This document shows positions 24,754 through 38,653 of a stretch of 64,000 bases of DNA, in pieces. Position 1 is the stretch's first letter; each line of letters starts with the position of its first letter. Origin of the DNA: Streptomyces achromogenes (lineage in GTDB: Bacteria > Actinomycetota > Actinomycetes > Streptomycetales > Streptomycetaceae). The notes beneath the pieces were generated by a model. The model did not search any database. It saw only the letters and a program-made list of their open reading frames with translations, and was not told the origin of the DNA. The position numbers were made by a program, and so were the translations under genes. The stretch lies in NCBI RefSeq assembly GCF_030816715.1, contig NZ_JAUSYH010000001.1, forward strand, positions 1,612,001-1,676,000, written 5' to 3'.

Positions 24754-26274
24754 TCACGCGCCGCTCGTCGCGAGCTCGGGCAGCCCCACGGGCCAGGTGT
24801 GCACCGGCTCGCCCGCGTGCATCAGCTCCGCGTACCGCCGCGTGGTCGCGGCCAGCGCGGCGTCCCGCGACAACCCGGCCTCCACCGCCCGGTGGAAGGT
24901 GGCCACCTGCCAGGACGCCCCGTTGGTCCGTCGCCGGCAGCGTTCCTCGATGACCCCCAGGTAGAGATCACGGTCGGCGGGATCCACCCCCCAGGCGTCC
25001 AGCCCCGCCTCGGCCAGCGGCAGCAGCTCGTCCCGTACGAGACTCACCGCGTCCACCTCGACCAGACCCCCGAGCCGCCCGCGCCGCGGCCACTGCAGCC
25101 GGGCCTCGATCCCGTGCCGGCACGCCGCGTCGAAGTTGGCCTCGGCCGTCTCGAACGGCAGCCGGGTCCACACCGGCCGCGAATCCTCCGCCAGGGCCCG
25201 GACGACGCCGTAGTAGAAGGCGGCGTTCGCGATCACGTCGGTCACGGTCGGTCCGGCGGGCAGGACGCGGTTCTCCACCCGCAGGTGCGGGACGCCGTCG
25301 GCGATGCCGTAGACGGGCCGGTTCCAGCGGTAGACCGTGCCGTTGTGCAGGACGAGTTCGGCGAGCGAGGGCACCCCGCCCGCCTCGAGGACCTCGAGCG
25401 GGTCCTCGTCGTCGCAGATGGGCAGCAGCGGCGGGAAGAAGCGCACGTTCTCCTCGAACAGCTCCTGAGCCGAACTGATCCACTTCTCGCCGAACCACGT
25501 CCGCGGCCGGACGCCCTGCGCCTGGAGTTCCGGCGGCCGGGTGTCGGTCGCCTGCTGGAAGAGCGGCGGCCGCGACTCCCGCCACAGCTCGTGGCCGAAC
25601 AGGAAGGGCGAGTTGGCGCCCACGGCGATCTGCGCGGCGGCGACGGACTGCGCAGCGTTCCACACGGCGGCGAAACGGCCCGGCGTCACCTGCAGATGGA
25701 GCTGCACGGAGGTGCAGGCCGCCTCCGGCACGATCGACTTCGACGTGCACGACAGCCGCTCCACCCCGTCGATCTCCAGCACGAAGTCCTCGCCGCGGGC
25801 GGCCACGATCTGGTCGTTGAGGAGGGTGTAACGATCGACGTTCGACAGGTTCGAGGAGACCAGGTCGTCACGGTCGAGCGTCGGCAGAATACCGATCATC
25901 ACGATTCCCGCGTCGACCTCGCCCGCCTTTCGGTGGGCATATGCCAGTGACGTGCGGATTTCCTCCGCGAGTCGATCGAATACCCGGCCGCCCAATCGGT
26001 GTGGAGCTATGTTGACTTCCAGGTTGAACATGGCGAGTTCTGTTTGGAAATCACGGCTCGCGATCCGCTCCAGCACCTCGCCATTCAACATTTTCGGCAG
26101 ACCGTCGGCACCCGCGAGATTCAGTTCGATCTCGAGACCCATGAAGTTCTTGGGCCGATCGAAGCGCTTCTGGGCCAGGAGTCGCTCGAGCCCCGTCAGA
26201 CACTTCCGGAGCTTGTCCCGGTAGTCCTGACGATCGGACAGGTCGAACGCGCCTGCCACGACCTTCTCCCCCAT
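24754..26274 (-). CDS. Glutamate-cysteine ligase family protein (GCS2)
   Basis: The 506-residue protein belongs to the GCS2/YbdK group of carboxylate-amine ligases: MGLEIELNLAG with metal-binding glutamates near the N-terminus, the segment MFNLEVNIAPH, CTSVQLHLQV, LRVENRVLPAGPT and YYGVVRALAED. Streptomyces use mycothiol rather than glutathione, so the true product may be another gamma-glutamyl amide. ATG 26274 has GGAAGGA upstream. A nested inverted repeat lies about 140 bases upstream. Confidence 0.82.
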   Translation of the reverse strand: MGEKVVAGAFDLSDRQDYRDKLRKCLTGLERLLAQKRFDRPKNFMGLEIELNLAGADGLPKMLNGEVLERIASRDFQTELAMFNLEVNIAPHRLGGRVFDRLAEEIRTSLAYAHRKAGEVDAGIVMIGILPTLDRDDLVSSNLSNVDRYTLLNDQIVAARGEDFVLEIDGVERLSCTSKSIVPEAACTSVQLHLQVTPGRFAAVWNAAQSVAAAQIAVGANSPFLFGHELWRESRPPLFQQATDTRPPELQAQGVRPRTWFGEKWISSAQELFEENVRFFPPLLPICDDEDPLEVLEAGGVPSLAELVLHNGTVYRWNRPVYGIADGVPHLRVENRVLPAGPTVTDVIANAAFYYGVVRALAEDSRPVWTRLPFETAEANFDAACRHGIEARLQWPRRGRLGGLVEVDAVSLVRDELLPLAEAGLDAWGVDPADRDLYLGVIEERCRRRTNGASWQVATFHRAVEAGLSRDAALAATTRRYAELMHAGEPVHTWPVGLPELATSGA

Positions 26275-26848
26275 CGAAGCGTCCTTCCTCGTGTGGCGGG
26301 CCGGCGGTGCGGCCGCCGGTGGTCCCGGGGTCAGGTGCAATGATGCCCAGCCCGGCCGATCGATAACGTCCTCGGCGGGGAGCATCGGCCGCTACGCTGG
26401 CCCAAAGCCACCGGAAGTGACCGGTGGCACATTCACCGGGCATGGTTCCGGACGCCCTTTCGGTGAAATCGGGAAGTCGTGAAAAACTCCGACGAGAATG
26501 GGCCGACCGTCCCGCGTGTCACAACCCGAGGTCATCGACGCGCGCGCCACTCGGAATCGGGATTTTTCACACGTATCGCCGACCGGTAGAACCCTTGCCG
26601 AGTGTCCCGGAATCGACTAGACGAAACACCGTCTGAACACGTGTCGTATAAACTCCGCGAACAAGGCAGAGAAGGTTGGCGCCCACGGTCGAAGGAGCCT
26701 GTCGTCGAGGAGACGGCAGGCCGCTCGCGCACCCCCGCACTCTCCCCCAGACCCGGCCCCCGCCTCTCCGACCTCGAGAGCTAGCTGACAGCGCCGTCTG
26801 CCCACGCCCTCGCGCCACCGTGCCTGTCGAATTGAGAGGCGACCCACC
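26275..26848. promoter_or_regulatory. Long divergent intergenic region with nested inverted repeats
   Basis: This 574-base gap separates two divergent genes. At 26411-26451 two inverted repeats are nested: CCGGAA ... TTCCGG outside, CCGGTG ... CACCGG inside. At 26637-26644 ACACGTGT is a palindrome followed at once by CGTATAAACT, an AT-rich -10-like element pointing toward the plus-strand gene. No coding sequence is convincing here. Confidence 0.5.
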
Positions 26849-27439
26849 ATGCCTTTGCATGTTCCCCCGGCTCCCGCGCCCGCCCTGCGCTCGGTCCTCA
26901 CGGCCCTCGGTTCCCCCACCGCCGTCCGCGAGGCCCGTACGCCGTCCCTGCGCACCGCCCAGCAGGACGCCGTTCCCGACCTCCCCCTGCCTCTGTACGT
27001 CCTGGACGCGATCACCCCGGAAGGCCTGGCCGCGACCCGGCTGGCCGGCTGGCGCTTCCTGATCCGCTGCGGCGACCGGGCCGTGGCCGCCGCCGAGACC
27101 CGGCTCACCCCGGACGGCTGGGCGTTCTCGCACTTCTTCGAAGGCCCCTACATCGCCTCCACGGAGCGGGCCCTGCGCCAGGCCGAGTCCGTCGCCCAGC
27201 CCTGCCAGGCGCGGCTGCTGTCGGTGCCGGGGCTCTACATGCTCACGCTGTGGCTGCACGGTGACAGCGGCTCGGACGGCACCACCGGTCATCCCGATCC
27301 GACCGATCTGCTGGTTCCGCTGGCCCCGGCGCCGCCCGGGATCGCCGCCCACCGCCCGCACCGGGTCGCCGAGTTGCTCCCGGTCCTCACCCTCAGGGTC
27401 ACGCCCGCACCGCCCCCGCTCCTCGGCTCGCCCGCCTGA
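26849..27439 (+). CDS. Conserved hypothetical protein, 196 aa
   Basis: I recognise no domain. The N-terminal third is Ala/Pro-rich; the middle has an ordered-looking region, GWRFLIRCGDRAVAAAETRL and GWAFSHFFEGPYIASTERAL, of mixed alpha/beta character with one cysteine. The C-terminus is proline-rich. ATG 26849 follows GAGAGG. The codon use is normal for the genome and a strong hairpin follows the stop, which supports a real gene. Confidence 0.65.
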   Translation: MPLHVPPAPAPALRSVLTALGSPTAVREARTPSLRTAQQDAVPDLPLPLYVLDAITPEGLAATRLAGWRFLIRCGDRAVAAAETRLTPDGWAFSHFFEGPYIASTERALRQAESVAQPCQARLLSVPGLYMLTLWLHGDSGSDGTTGHPDPTDLLVPLAPAPPGIAAHRPHRVAELLPVLTLRVTPAPPPLLGSPA

Positions 27440-27462
27440 CCCTTCCGCCTCCGCACCAGCCC

Positions 27463-27500
27463 CCGTACCCCGTCGCCGCGGCCCCGGCGAGGGGGTACGG
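27463..27500 (+). terminator. Hairpin terminator
   Basis: CCGTACCCC (27463-27471) pairs with GGGGTACGG (27492-27500), extended inward by TCGCC/GGCGA. It lies 24 bases after the hypothetical gene. Confidence 0.75.
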
Positions 27501-27769
27501 CGCCGCGCGCCTCCGGCCTGGACTAGCCCCATCCGGCCACCCGGAACCACCCGAAGGGACGGTGTGGTGGGGATGAACCGCTCGCGCGGGTGACGCGTCC
27601 TGAACCTGTGAGAAGCGGTGCCGCGAAATCCCTGCGGATCGGCCTCCGTGGGGCAACACTGGTTCCGACCGACTTATCACAACGGGGGGCGGCCATGAAC
27701 GACGTTTCACGCCGCGGGACAGACACCACATCCATCTCACATCTCACGCCAGAGCGGAAGTTCCCATCC

Positions 27770-27958
27770 ATGTGCCAGCACCAGCCACCGTGCCCGACAG
27801 CGACCTCAGCCGACCGGGAGTCCGCCCGCCTCGTGGCGCACCACCCGGAACAGGGCTGGAGCCTGCTGTGCAACGGCGTCCTGCTCTTCGAGGACACCGG
27901 TGAGCTCCTGCCGGACGGCCAGGTCATCGCCCCCCACCGGGTCGTGACCGCCGCCTAG
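27770..27958 (+). CDS. DUF5999 family small protein
   Basis: The 62-residue protein MCQHQPPCPTATSADRESAR ending in GQVIAPHRVVTAA is a small, strongly conserved streptomycete family of unknown function. Its N-terminal C2-x-H-x3-C8 cluster may bind a metal (inference). ATG 27770 has GGAAG at suitable spacing; an in-frame ATG at 27695 preceded by GGGGGGCGG could add 25 residues. The region upstream, 27501-27694, holds the presumed promoter. Confidence 0.75.
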   Translation: MCQHQPPCPTATSADRESARLVAHHPEQGWSLLCNGVLLFEDTGELLPDGQVIAPHRVVTAA

Positions 27959-28164
27959 GCCTCCTGACCGGCGGGGCCGGACAGGCGCAGCACCCACGGA
28001 CGGCGCGGGACCGCCGTCCGCAGACTCGAGGGGCCGGCCGCAGCGACACCTGCGAACCGGCCCCGACGCGTGTCCGGAGCCGGTCACTCCGGGTAGCACC
28101 CCGGTCTCCACGCGACACGACGGCGTGAACGTCTCCCGTGGCGGCCCTTTTTCCGGAAGACTCC

Positions 28165-28175
28165 TGGAAGTTTCG
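28165..28175. promoter_or_regulatory. Degenerate CGAAA-N-TTTCG element upstream of LacI gene
   Basis: TGGAAGTTTCG differs at two positions from the perfect CGAAAGTTTCG site in front of the xylan-uptake operon. It lies 38 bases upstream of the LacI start and may allow autoregulation. Confidence 0.35.
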
Positions 28176-28213
28176 GCGGCGGCGTCCGGAGCGGATGGCG
28201 GCGGAGGTGGGCA

Positions 28214-31300
<3,087 letters not shown>

Positions 31301-31304
<4 letters not shown>

Positions 31305-32299
31305 GAGCCGCCTCCTCGCATGGTCGTGGTGGCGCCCTGGAGGTCGCGGCGGAGCACGAACCGCTGATAGGCGAGGGCGAAGACGAGGCAGATGCCGAAC
31401 ATGACGACGCTGATCGCGCTGGCGTAGCCGACCTGGTAGCGCTTGAAGCCGTACTGGAACATGGTCACGGCCATCGTCTCGGAGTGGTGGTCGGGGCCGC
31501 CCGCGGTGACGACCCACACCAGGTCGAAGAGCTGGACCGCGCCGATGACCGACAGGAAGACGCTGATCCGCAGGGTCGGCGCGAGCAGCGGCAGCGTCAC
31601 GTTGCGGAAGCGCTGCCAGGGCCCCGCTCCGTCGATCAGCGCGGCCTCCGTCAACTCGGCCGGGATGGACTGGAGTCCGGCGAGGTAGAGCATCATGTGG
31701 AAGCCGAAGTACTTCCACGTCATGACCAGGAAGAGGGTGGCCATGACGGTGGAGGGATCGGAGAACCACTGCCCGCCCGCCCCGTCCAGTCCGACGGCGC
31801 CCAGCACGTGGTCGGCCAGGCCGTCGTCCGGCGCGAAGATCATGCTGAACAGCACGCCGGTGATCGCCTCGGAGAGGATGTACGGCGCGAAGAACAGCAT
31901 CCGGTAGACGGCCCGGCCGCGGATCTTCTGGTTCAGCGCGACGGCGAGAGCCAGCGCGAACGGCAGTTGCAGCAGGAGCGAGAGGCCGACCAGGAGCAGA
32001 CAGCGCCAGAGGTCGCCGAGGAACACCGGGTCCTTGAAGAGCCGGGTGAAGTTGTCGCCGCCGACGAAGTTCTCGGGCATGCCGAAGCCGCCCCAGCGGA
32101 AGAACGCGGCGTACACCGCGAACAGCATCGGCAGCAGCACGAGCGTGCCGAACAGCACCAGCGCGGGCACCTGGAAGCCGACGGCGGTGAGCCAGTGCAG
32201 GGCCCGTCGGCGGGCCCGCGCACGGCCCGCGACGACGGCGGGCGGCGCGGGCTCGACGTCCGGACCGCTGCGCTTGTCCGGGAGGAAGGTGGAGGTCAT
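31301..32299 (-). CDS. Carbohydrate ABC transporter permease (MalF type)
   Basis: The 332-residue protein has an N-terminal cytoplasmic tail of about 35 residues, six membrane segments, and the coupling motif TEAALIDGAGPWQRFRNVTLP. It pairs with the overlapping MalG-type gene. The segment GGPDHHSETMAVTMFQYGF is a typical CUT1 MalF signature. It lies six bases after the binding-protein gene, clearly in one operon. Confidence 0.92.
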
Positions 32300-32305
32300 C
32301 GCCGG

Positions 32306-33601
32306 CTACTGCTCTTCCTTCGCGACCTTGGTGATCGACTGGCTGACCTGCTGGGGCGATTTCGAACCGGCGATCAGAGCGGCGACGCTGTCGTTGACCT
32401 CCTGGCCGAGGGCGGGCGCGTACGCCTGGTCGAGGTAGAGCTGGAATCCGGTGGCGCCCTTCAGCTGCGCCTGCACGGCCTTGATGTTCGGGTCGGTCAG
32501 GGCGCTCTCGGCGGCCGGGACGACGGGCAGCACCCCGGTCTTCTTGACGAGTTCGGTGTCCGTGGCGGCGGAGGCGAAGAACTTCAGGAAGTCGACGGCC
32601 GCCTGCGGGGCGTCCTTGCGCAGCGCGTGCCCGCCGCCACCGCCGAACACCTCGGTGATCACGCCCTTGCCGCCCTCGACCGCCGGGAACGGGAAGAAGC
32701 CGAGGTTCGCGCCGAGCCCCTTGCCCGCGTCGGCCTCAACGACCGGCGCCCACTGGCCCATGAGCTCCATCGCCGCCTTGCCGTTGCCGACGGCCGCGGC
32801 CTGACCGGTGGGACTGGAGTACGCGGCGCCGAGGAAGCCTTTCTGGAACGGCTGCAGATCGACGAGGTCCTGGAGGTGCTGTCCGGCCTGGACGAATCCG
32901 TCCCCGGTGAAGTCCTTGTCGTCCCCGGCCTTCTGCAGGGCGTCGACTCCGGCGGTGCGCATCGCGAGGTAGGCCCAGTAGTACATGCCGGGCCACTTCT
33001 CCTTGCCGGCGAGGGCGAGCGGGGTGATCCCGGCGGCCTTCAGCTTGCGCACGGCGTCGAGGAAGCCGCTCCAGGTGGTGGGCGGCGCGGGGATGCCGGC
33101 CTGCTTGAAGAGGGCCTTGTTGTACCAGAACCCGATCATGCCGATGTCGAACGGTATGCCGTACGCCTTGTCGCCGAGCAGGTACGGCTGGCGGGCGACG
33201 GAGAGCAGGCTCTCCCCCCAGTCCTTCGTGCGTTCCGTGAGGTTCTCGACCAGCCCCGCGTCGACCTGCTGCTTCAGGACCCCGCCGCCCCAGGTGTGAA
33301 AGATGTCGGGGAGCTTCCCGGAAGCGGTCAGCGCCGTCATCTTCGACTTGTAGGCGTCGTTCTCCAGTTGGACGATCTTCACCTTCACCTTGGGGTTCTG
33401 CGCCTCGAACTTCTTGGCCAAGGCGGCCCACACGTCCTTGGTCGGCTGGGTGGTGGAGATGTTCCACCACTCGATGGTGGTCGTCCCCGACGACGACCCC
33501 CCGTCCGAGTCGCCGCCGCAGGCGCTCAGTGCCGTCATGCCCAGACCGGCCGCGGCGGAGGCCGCCAGGAAGCCTCGGCGGGAGAGTGCCGGGTCGCCCA
33601 T
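32306..33601 (-). CDS. Sugar ABC transporter substrate-binding lipoprotein (xylo-oligosaccharide candidate)
   Basis: The 431-residue protein has a Tat signal SRRGFLAASAAAGLGMTALS ending in a lipobox cysteine, and a family 1 binding-protein fold (TTIEWWNISTTQP, DIFHTWGGG, YGIPFDIGMIGFWYNKALF). ATG 33601 is chosen over the adjacent ATG because AAGGAG is six bases from it. It presents the sugar to the two permeases. The GH10 enzyme in the same operon makes xylo-oligosaccharides the best substrate guess. The perfect palindrome CGAAAGTTTCG lies 20 bases upstream. Confidence 0.9.
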   Translation of the reverse strand: MGDPALSRRGFLAASAAAGLGMTALSACGGDSDGGSSSGTTTIEWWNISTTQPTKDVWAALAKKFEAQNPKVKVKIVQLENDAYKSKMTALTASGKLPDIFHTWGGGVLKQQVDAGLVENLTERTKDWGESLLSVARQPYLLGDKAYGIPFDIGMIGFWYNKALFKQAGIPAPPTTWSGFLDAVRKLKAAGITPLALAGKEKWPGMYYWAYLAMRTAGVDALQKAGDDKDFTGDGFVQAGQHLQDLVDLQPFQKGFLGAAYSSPTGQAAAVGNGKAAMELMGQWAPVVEADAGKGLGANLGFFPFPAVEGGKGVITEVFGGGGGHALRKDAPQAAVDFLKFFASAATDTELVKKTGVLPVVPAAESALTDPNIKAVQAQLKGATGFQLYLDQAYAPALGQEVNDSVAALIAGSKSPQQVSQSITKVAKEEQ

Positions 33602-33620
33602 CATGCGCTCCTTGAGAGAT

Positions 33621-33631
33621 CGAAAGTTTCG
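33621..33631. promoter_or_regulatory. CGAAA-G-TTTCG operator (xylanase-type)
   Basis: A perfect 11-base palindrome 20 bases upstream of the binding-protein start matches the inverted repeats reported in streptomycete xylanase promoters and the BxlR-type CGAA-N-TTCG site (recalled knowledge). Degenerate copies occur at 33760 (CGAAACATTCG) and 33781 (CGAACGTTACG), so the region may hold a multi-site operator. Confidence 0.7.
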
Positions 33632-33759
33632 AACCAGATCCAGAAAGGTTCGCTGCTGCCGCACCCTAGAGACACCCTCCGACGGGTGGCAACCCCTTGA
33701 ACACAGAGAATCCGGTGGCCTGTTCACGAAGGACCACTCGAGGAGGCTTCCAGCGGGAG

Positions 33760-33791
33760 CGAAACATTCGGATCAAGCGGCGAACGTTACG
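33760..33791. promoter_or_regulatory. Two degenerate copies of the xylanase-type operator
   Basis: CGAAACATTCG (33760-33770) has one mismatch from the inverted-repeat pattern and CGAACGTTACG (33781-33791) is a weaker match; their centres are 21 bases apart, two helical turns. The rest of the 33602-34042 gap shows no gene. Confidence 0.4.
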
Positions 33792-34042
33792 AAGTGGAGA
33801 CCGACGCGACACCTTGGCCGAGATCAGCCTTCCCGGCACGGGGCGAGGGCCGGAAGGCCACGGCGGAAGCCGACCCCGACCGGATCCCCTCCGGCTCGCC
33901 ACCCCGGACCGGGCGGGCAGTCAGGCACCGAGACACCGCGCCGCCGCGGCACCGACCGACGCCCGCCCCGTCATGCCGCCCGGCACCCGCCAGGCCGTCC
34001 CCCGCGGTCCGCCATGCCGCCTCCCGGCCCTATCGTGACCGC

Positions 34043-34438
34043 ATGCAGAGCTACACGATCGGCCAGGCGGCACGACTGCTGGGCGTCAGCCCCGACACCG
34101 CGCGCCGCTGGGCGGACGCCGGCCGCGTGGCGACCCATCGCGACGAGACCGGACGACGCCTGGTGGACGGCAAGGCCCTCGCCGCCTTCTGCGTGGAACT
34201 CGCCCGATCTGACGGCACGGAGGACGAGACCCCCCACACCTCGGTCCGCAACGCCTTCCCCGGCATCGTCACCGCGATCAAACTGGGTGACGTGGCCGCC
34301 CAGGTGGAGATCCAGGCCGGCCCGCACCGCCTGGTCTCCCTGCTGACGCGGGAGGCGGTCGAGGAACTCGGACTCGAGGTCGGCATGGAGGCGACGGCCC
34401 GCGTGAAGTCGACAAACGTACACATCGACCGAGCGTGA
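34043..34438 (+). CDS. MerR-type HTH protein with TOBE/Mop domain
   Basis: The 131-residue protein has an N-terminal MerR-like DNA-binding helix set (MQSYTIGQAARLLGVSPDTA through about residue 60) fused to a single Mop/TOBE domain (about 66-131, SVRNAFPGIVTAIKLGDVAA ... ARVKSTNVHI). Mop domains bind molybdate or tungstate, so this looks like a one-component molybdate sensor. No Shine-Dalgarno sequence precedes the ATG; TATCGT lies about 13 bases upstream, consistent with a leaderless message. A di-Mop gene follows after 63 bases. Confidence 0.85.
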   Translation: MQSYTIGQAARLLGVSPDTARRWADAGRVATHRDETGRRLVDGKALAAFCVELARSDGTEDETPHTSVRNAFPGIVTAIKLGDVAAQVEIQAGPHRLVSLLTREAVEELGLEVGMEATARVKSTNVHIDRA

Positions 34439-34501
34439 CCAGGGGCGGCACAAAGCGGTCATCCGCACCAAAAAACCCTTGGGGCCGTACCGTTGACGCC
34501 C

Positions 34502-34921
34502 ATGACCTTGAGCATCCGCAACCAGCTTCCCGGCACCGTCACCGCAGTCCACCCCGGCCAGGTCATGGCCCTCGTGAAGATCCGCCTCGACGGCGGGCAG
34601 CACCTCACGGCGGCCATCACCCTGGAGGCCTCGGAGCAACTCGCCCTCGCACCCGGTGCCGCCGTCCACGCCCTGGTGAAGTCGACGGAGGTCTCTCTCT
34701 CCACCGGCCAGGTCGCCGGCCTCTCCATCCGCAACCGGTTGCCCGGCACGATCACCGGCCTCACCCTCGGCGCGGTCATGGCCGCCGTGCGGATCAGGGT
34801 GGACGACGGCGAACTCACCGCGGCCATCACCAGGGAGGCGGCCACCGACCTCGGTCTGTTCGTGGGCTCCGACGTCATCGCGCTGATCAAGTCGACCGAG
34901 GTGTCCCTGGCGACGGCGTAG
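34502..34921 (+). CDS. Di-Mop molybdate-binding protein
   Basis: The 139-residue protein is two Mop/TOBE repeats and nothing else: SIRNQLPGTVTAV ... ALVKSTEVSL (about 3-68) and SIRNRLPGTITGL ... ALIKSTEVSL (about 74-138). This is the architecture of molbindins, small cytoplasmic molybdate-storage or buffering proteins that oligomerise to bind several oxyanions. I start at ATG 34502; the TTG at 34493 is an alternative. It lies next to the MerR-Mop gene and ends in a strong hairpin. No modABC transporter genes are in the window. Confidence 0.85.
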   Translation: MTLSIRNQLPGTVTAVHPGQVMALVKIRLDGGQHLTAAITLEASEQLALAPGAAVHALVKSTEVSLSTGQVAGLSIRNRLPGTITGLTLGAVMAAVRIRVDDGELTAAITREAATDLGLFVGSDVIALIKSTEVSLATA

Positions 34922-34930
34922 AACGGCGAG

Positions 34931-34957
34931 GGGCCCCGTCCACGACGGACGGGGCCC
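34931..34957. terminator. Bidirectional hairpin terminator
   Basis: GGGCCCCGTCC (34931-34941) pairs perfectly with GGACGGGGCCC (34947-34957) across a 5-base loop, between the convergent di-Mop and gcvP genes. Confidence 0.85.
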
Positions 34958-34971
34958 ACACGCGCTCCGGC

Positions 34972-37857
<2,886 letters not shown>

Positions 37858-37917
37858 TACGGAGGCCTCCTGGTCTGACACGACCTTCGAGGGTCACCAC
37901 GGCGGGTACCCGGACGG

Positions 37918-38132
37918 CCTCCCCCTCTGTCATCTCAACCTGAGAGCTTCACCGGCCGCCAGCGGACGACCGGCTTTCACCGTCGGTGAGAGCGGACACC
38001 GTCGACGCCGTCGGCACCCGCCCTGCTTTCCAGAGTGACCTCGTCCGTGCGGTACGTGAGCCTGAGAGATTCCGGGGAGGATTTGCTCCTTCGGCGCCTC
38101 CGGTGGTCTCCGGAGGACTCTCCCGCACGGGG
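37918..38132 (-). promoter_or_regulatory. Tandem glycine riboswitch upstream of gcvP
   Basis: Read on the minus strand, the leader shows two glycine aptamers. The first runs from GCGGGAGAGTCC (about 38128) through GCCGAAGGAGCAAA to CTCTCAGGCTCACGTACC and CTCTGGAAAG. The second runs from CCGCTCTCACCGACGGTGAA through GGCCGGTGAAGCTCTCAGG to GACAGAGGGGGAGG. The GCCGAAGGRGCAA and CTCTCAGG blocks are the conserved cores of the class. It ends about 60 bases before the gcvP start, and cooperative glycine-dependent activation is expected. Exact boundaries are estimates. Confidence 0.88.
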
Positions 38133-38245
38133 TCAGCAGCCTTTGTCAGACTACCAGCGAGGTCAACGGGCCTCTCGAGTGGCCGCTCGCCCCGATGTGC
38201 TCTTTTGTAGTCCTTACGGACGAGCTGCGACCAAGAGGAGGGCCC

Positions 38246-38617
38246 GTGCAGACCGACATCGATCCGCGCAACCTGATCGGCCGCAAGGCGTTCGACCGCA
38301 ACGGGGCGAAGATAGGCACCGTCGACGAGGTCTACCTCGACGACGCGACCGGTGTACCGGAGTGGGCCGCCATCCGCACGGGCCTGTTCTCCCGTGACGC
38401 CTTCGTCCCCCTGGAGCCCAGCGAGCTGGTCGAGGGGACCCTGCACATCCCGTTCGACCGCGCGCTGATCAAGGACGCCCCCGACTTCGGCGTGGGCCGC
38501 CATCTCTCCCCGGAGCAGGAACTCCAGCTCTACCACCACTACGGTCTGGACGTGGCGGCCCCTCCCCCGCTGCCCGACCACGATTTCGGCCGTCTGGCGG
38601 GCACGGACGAAAGCTGA
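38246..38617 (+). CDS. PRC-barrel domain protein
   Basis: The 123-residue protein has an N-terminal PRC-barrel (LIGRKAFDRNGAKIGTVDEV ... EWAAIRTGLFSRDAFVPLEP) and a short C-terminal tail ending HYGLDV plus a Pro-rich stretch. PRC-barrels occur in photosynthetic reaction centres and RimM and mediate protein or RNA contacts; streptomycete members of this type appear near stress genes. GTG 38246 is preceded by GAGGAG. It diverges from gcvP. Confidence 0.82.
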   Translation: MQTDIDPRNLIGRKAFDRNGAKIGTVDEVYLDDATGVPEWAAIRTGLFSRDAFVPLEPSELVEGTLHIPFDRALIKDAPDFGVGRHLSPEQELQLYHHYGLDVAAPPPLPDHDFGRLAGTDES

Positions 38618-38653
38618 CTCCCGCAGCCGACAGCTCCTGAACCTCGGACAGCC

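Noticed and set aside
26567..27550. Minus-strand frame opposite the 196-residue hypothetical gene
   Set aside because: The plus-strand gene has a ribosome-binding site and terminator; the minus frame is Arg/Gly-rich without either.
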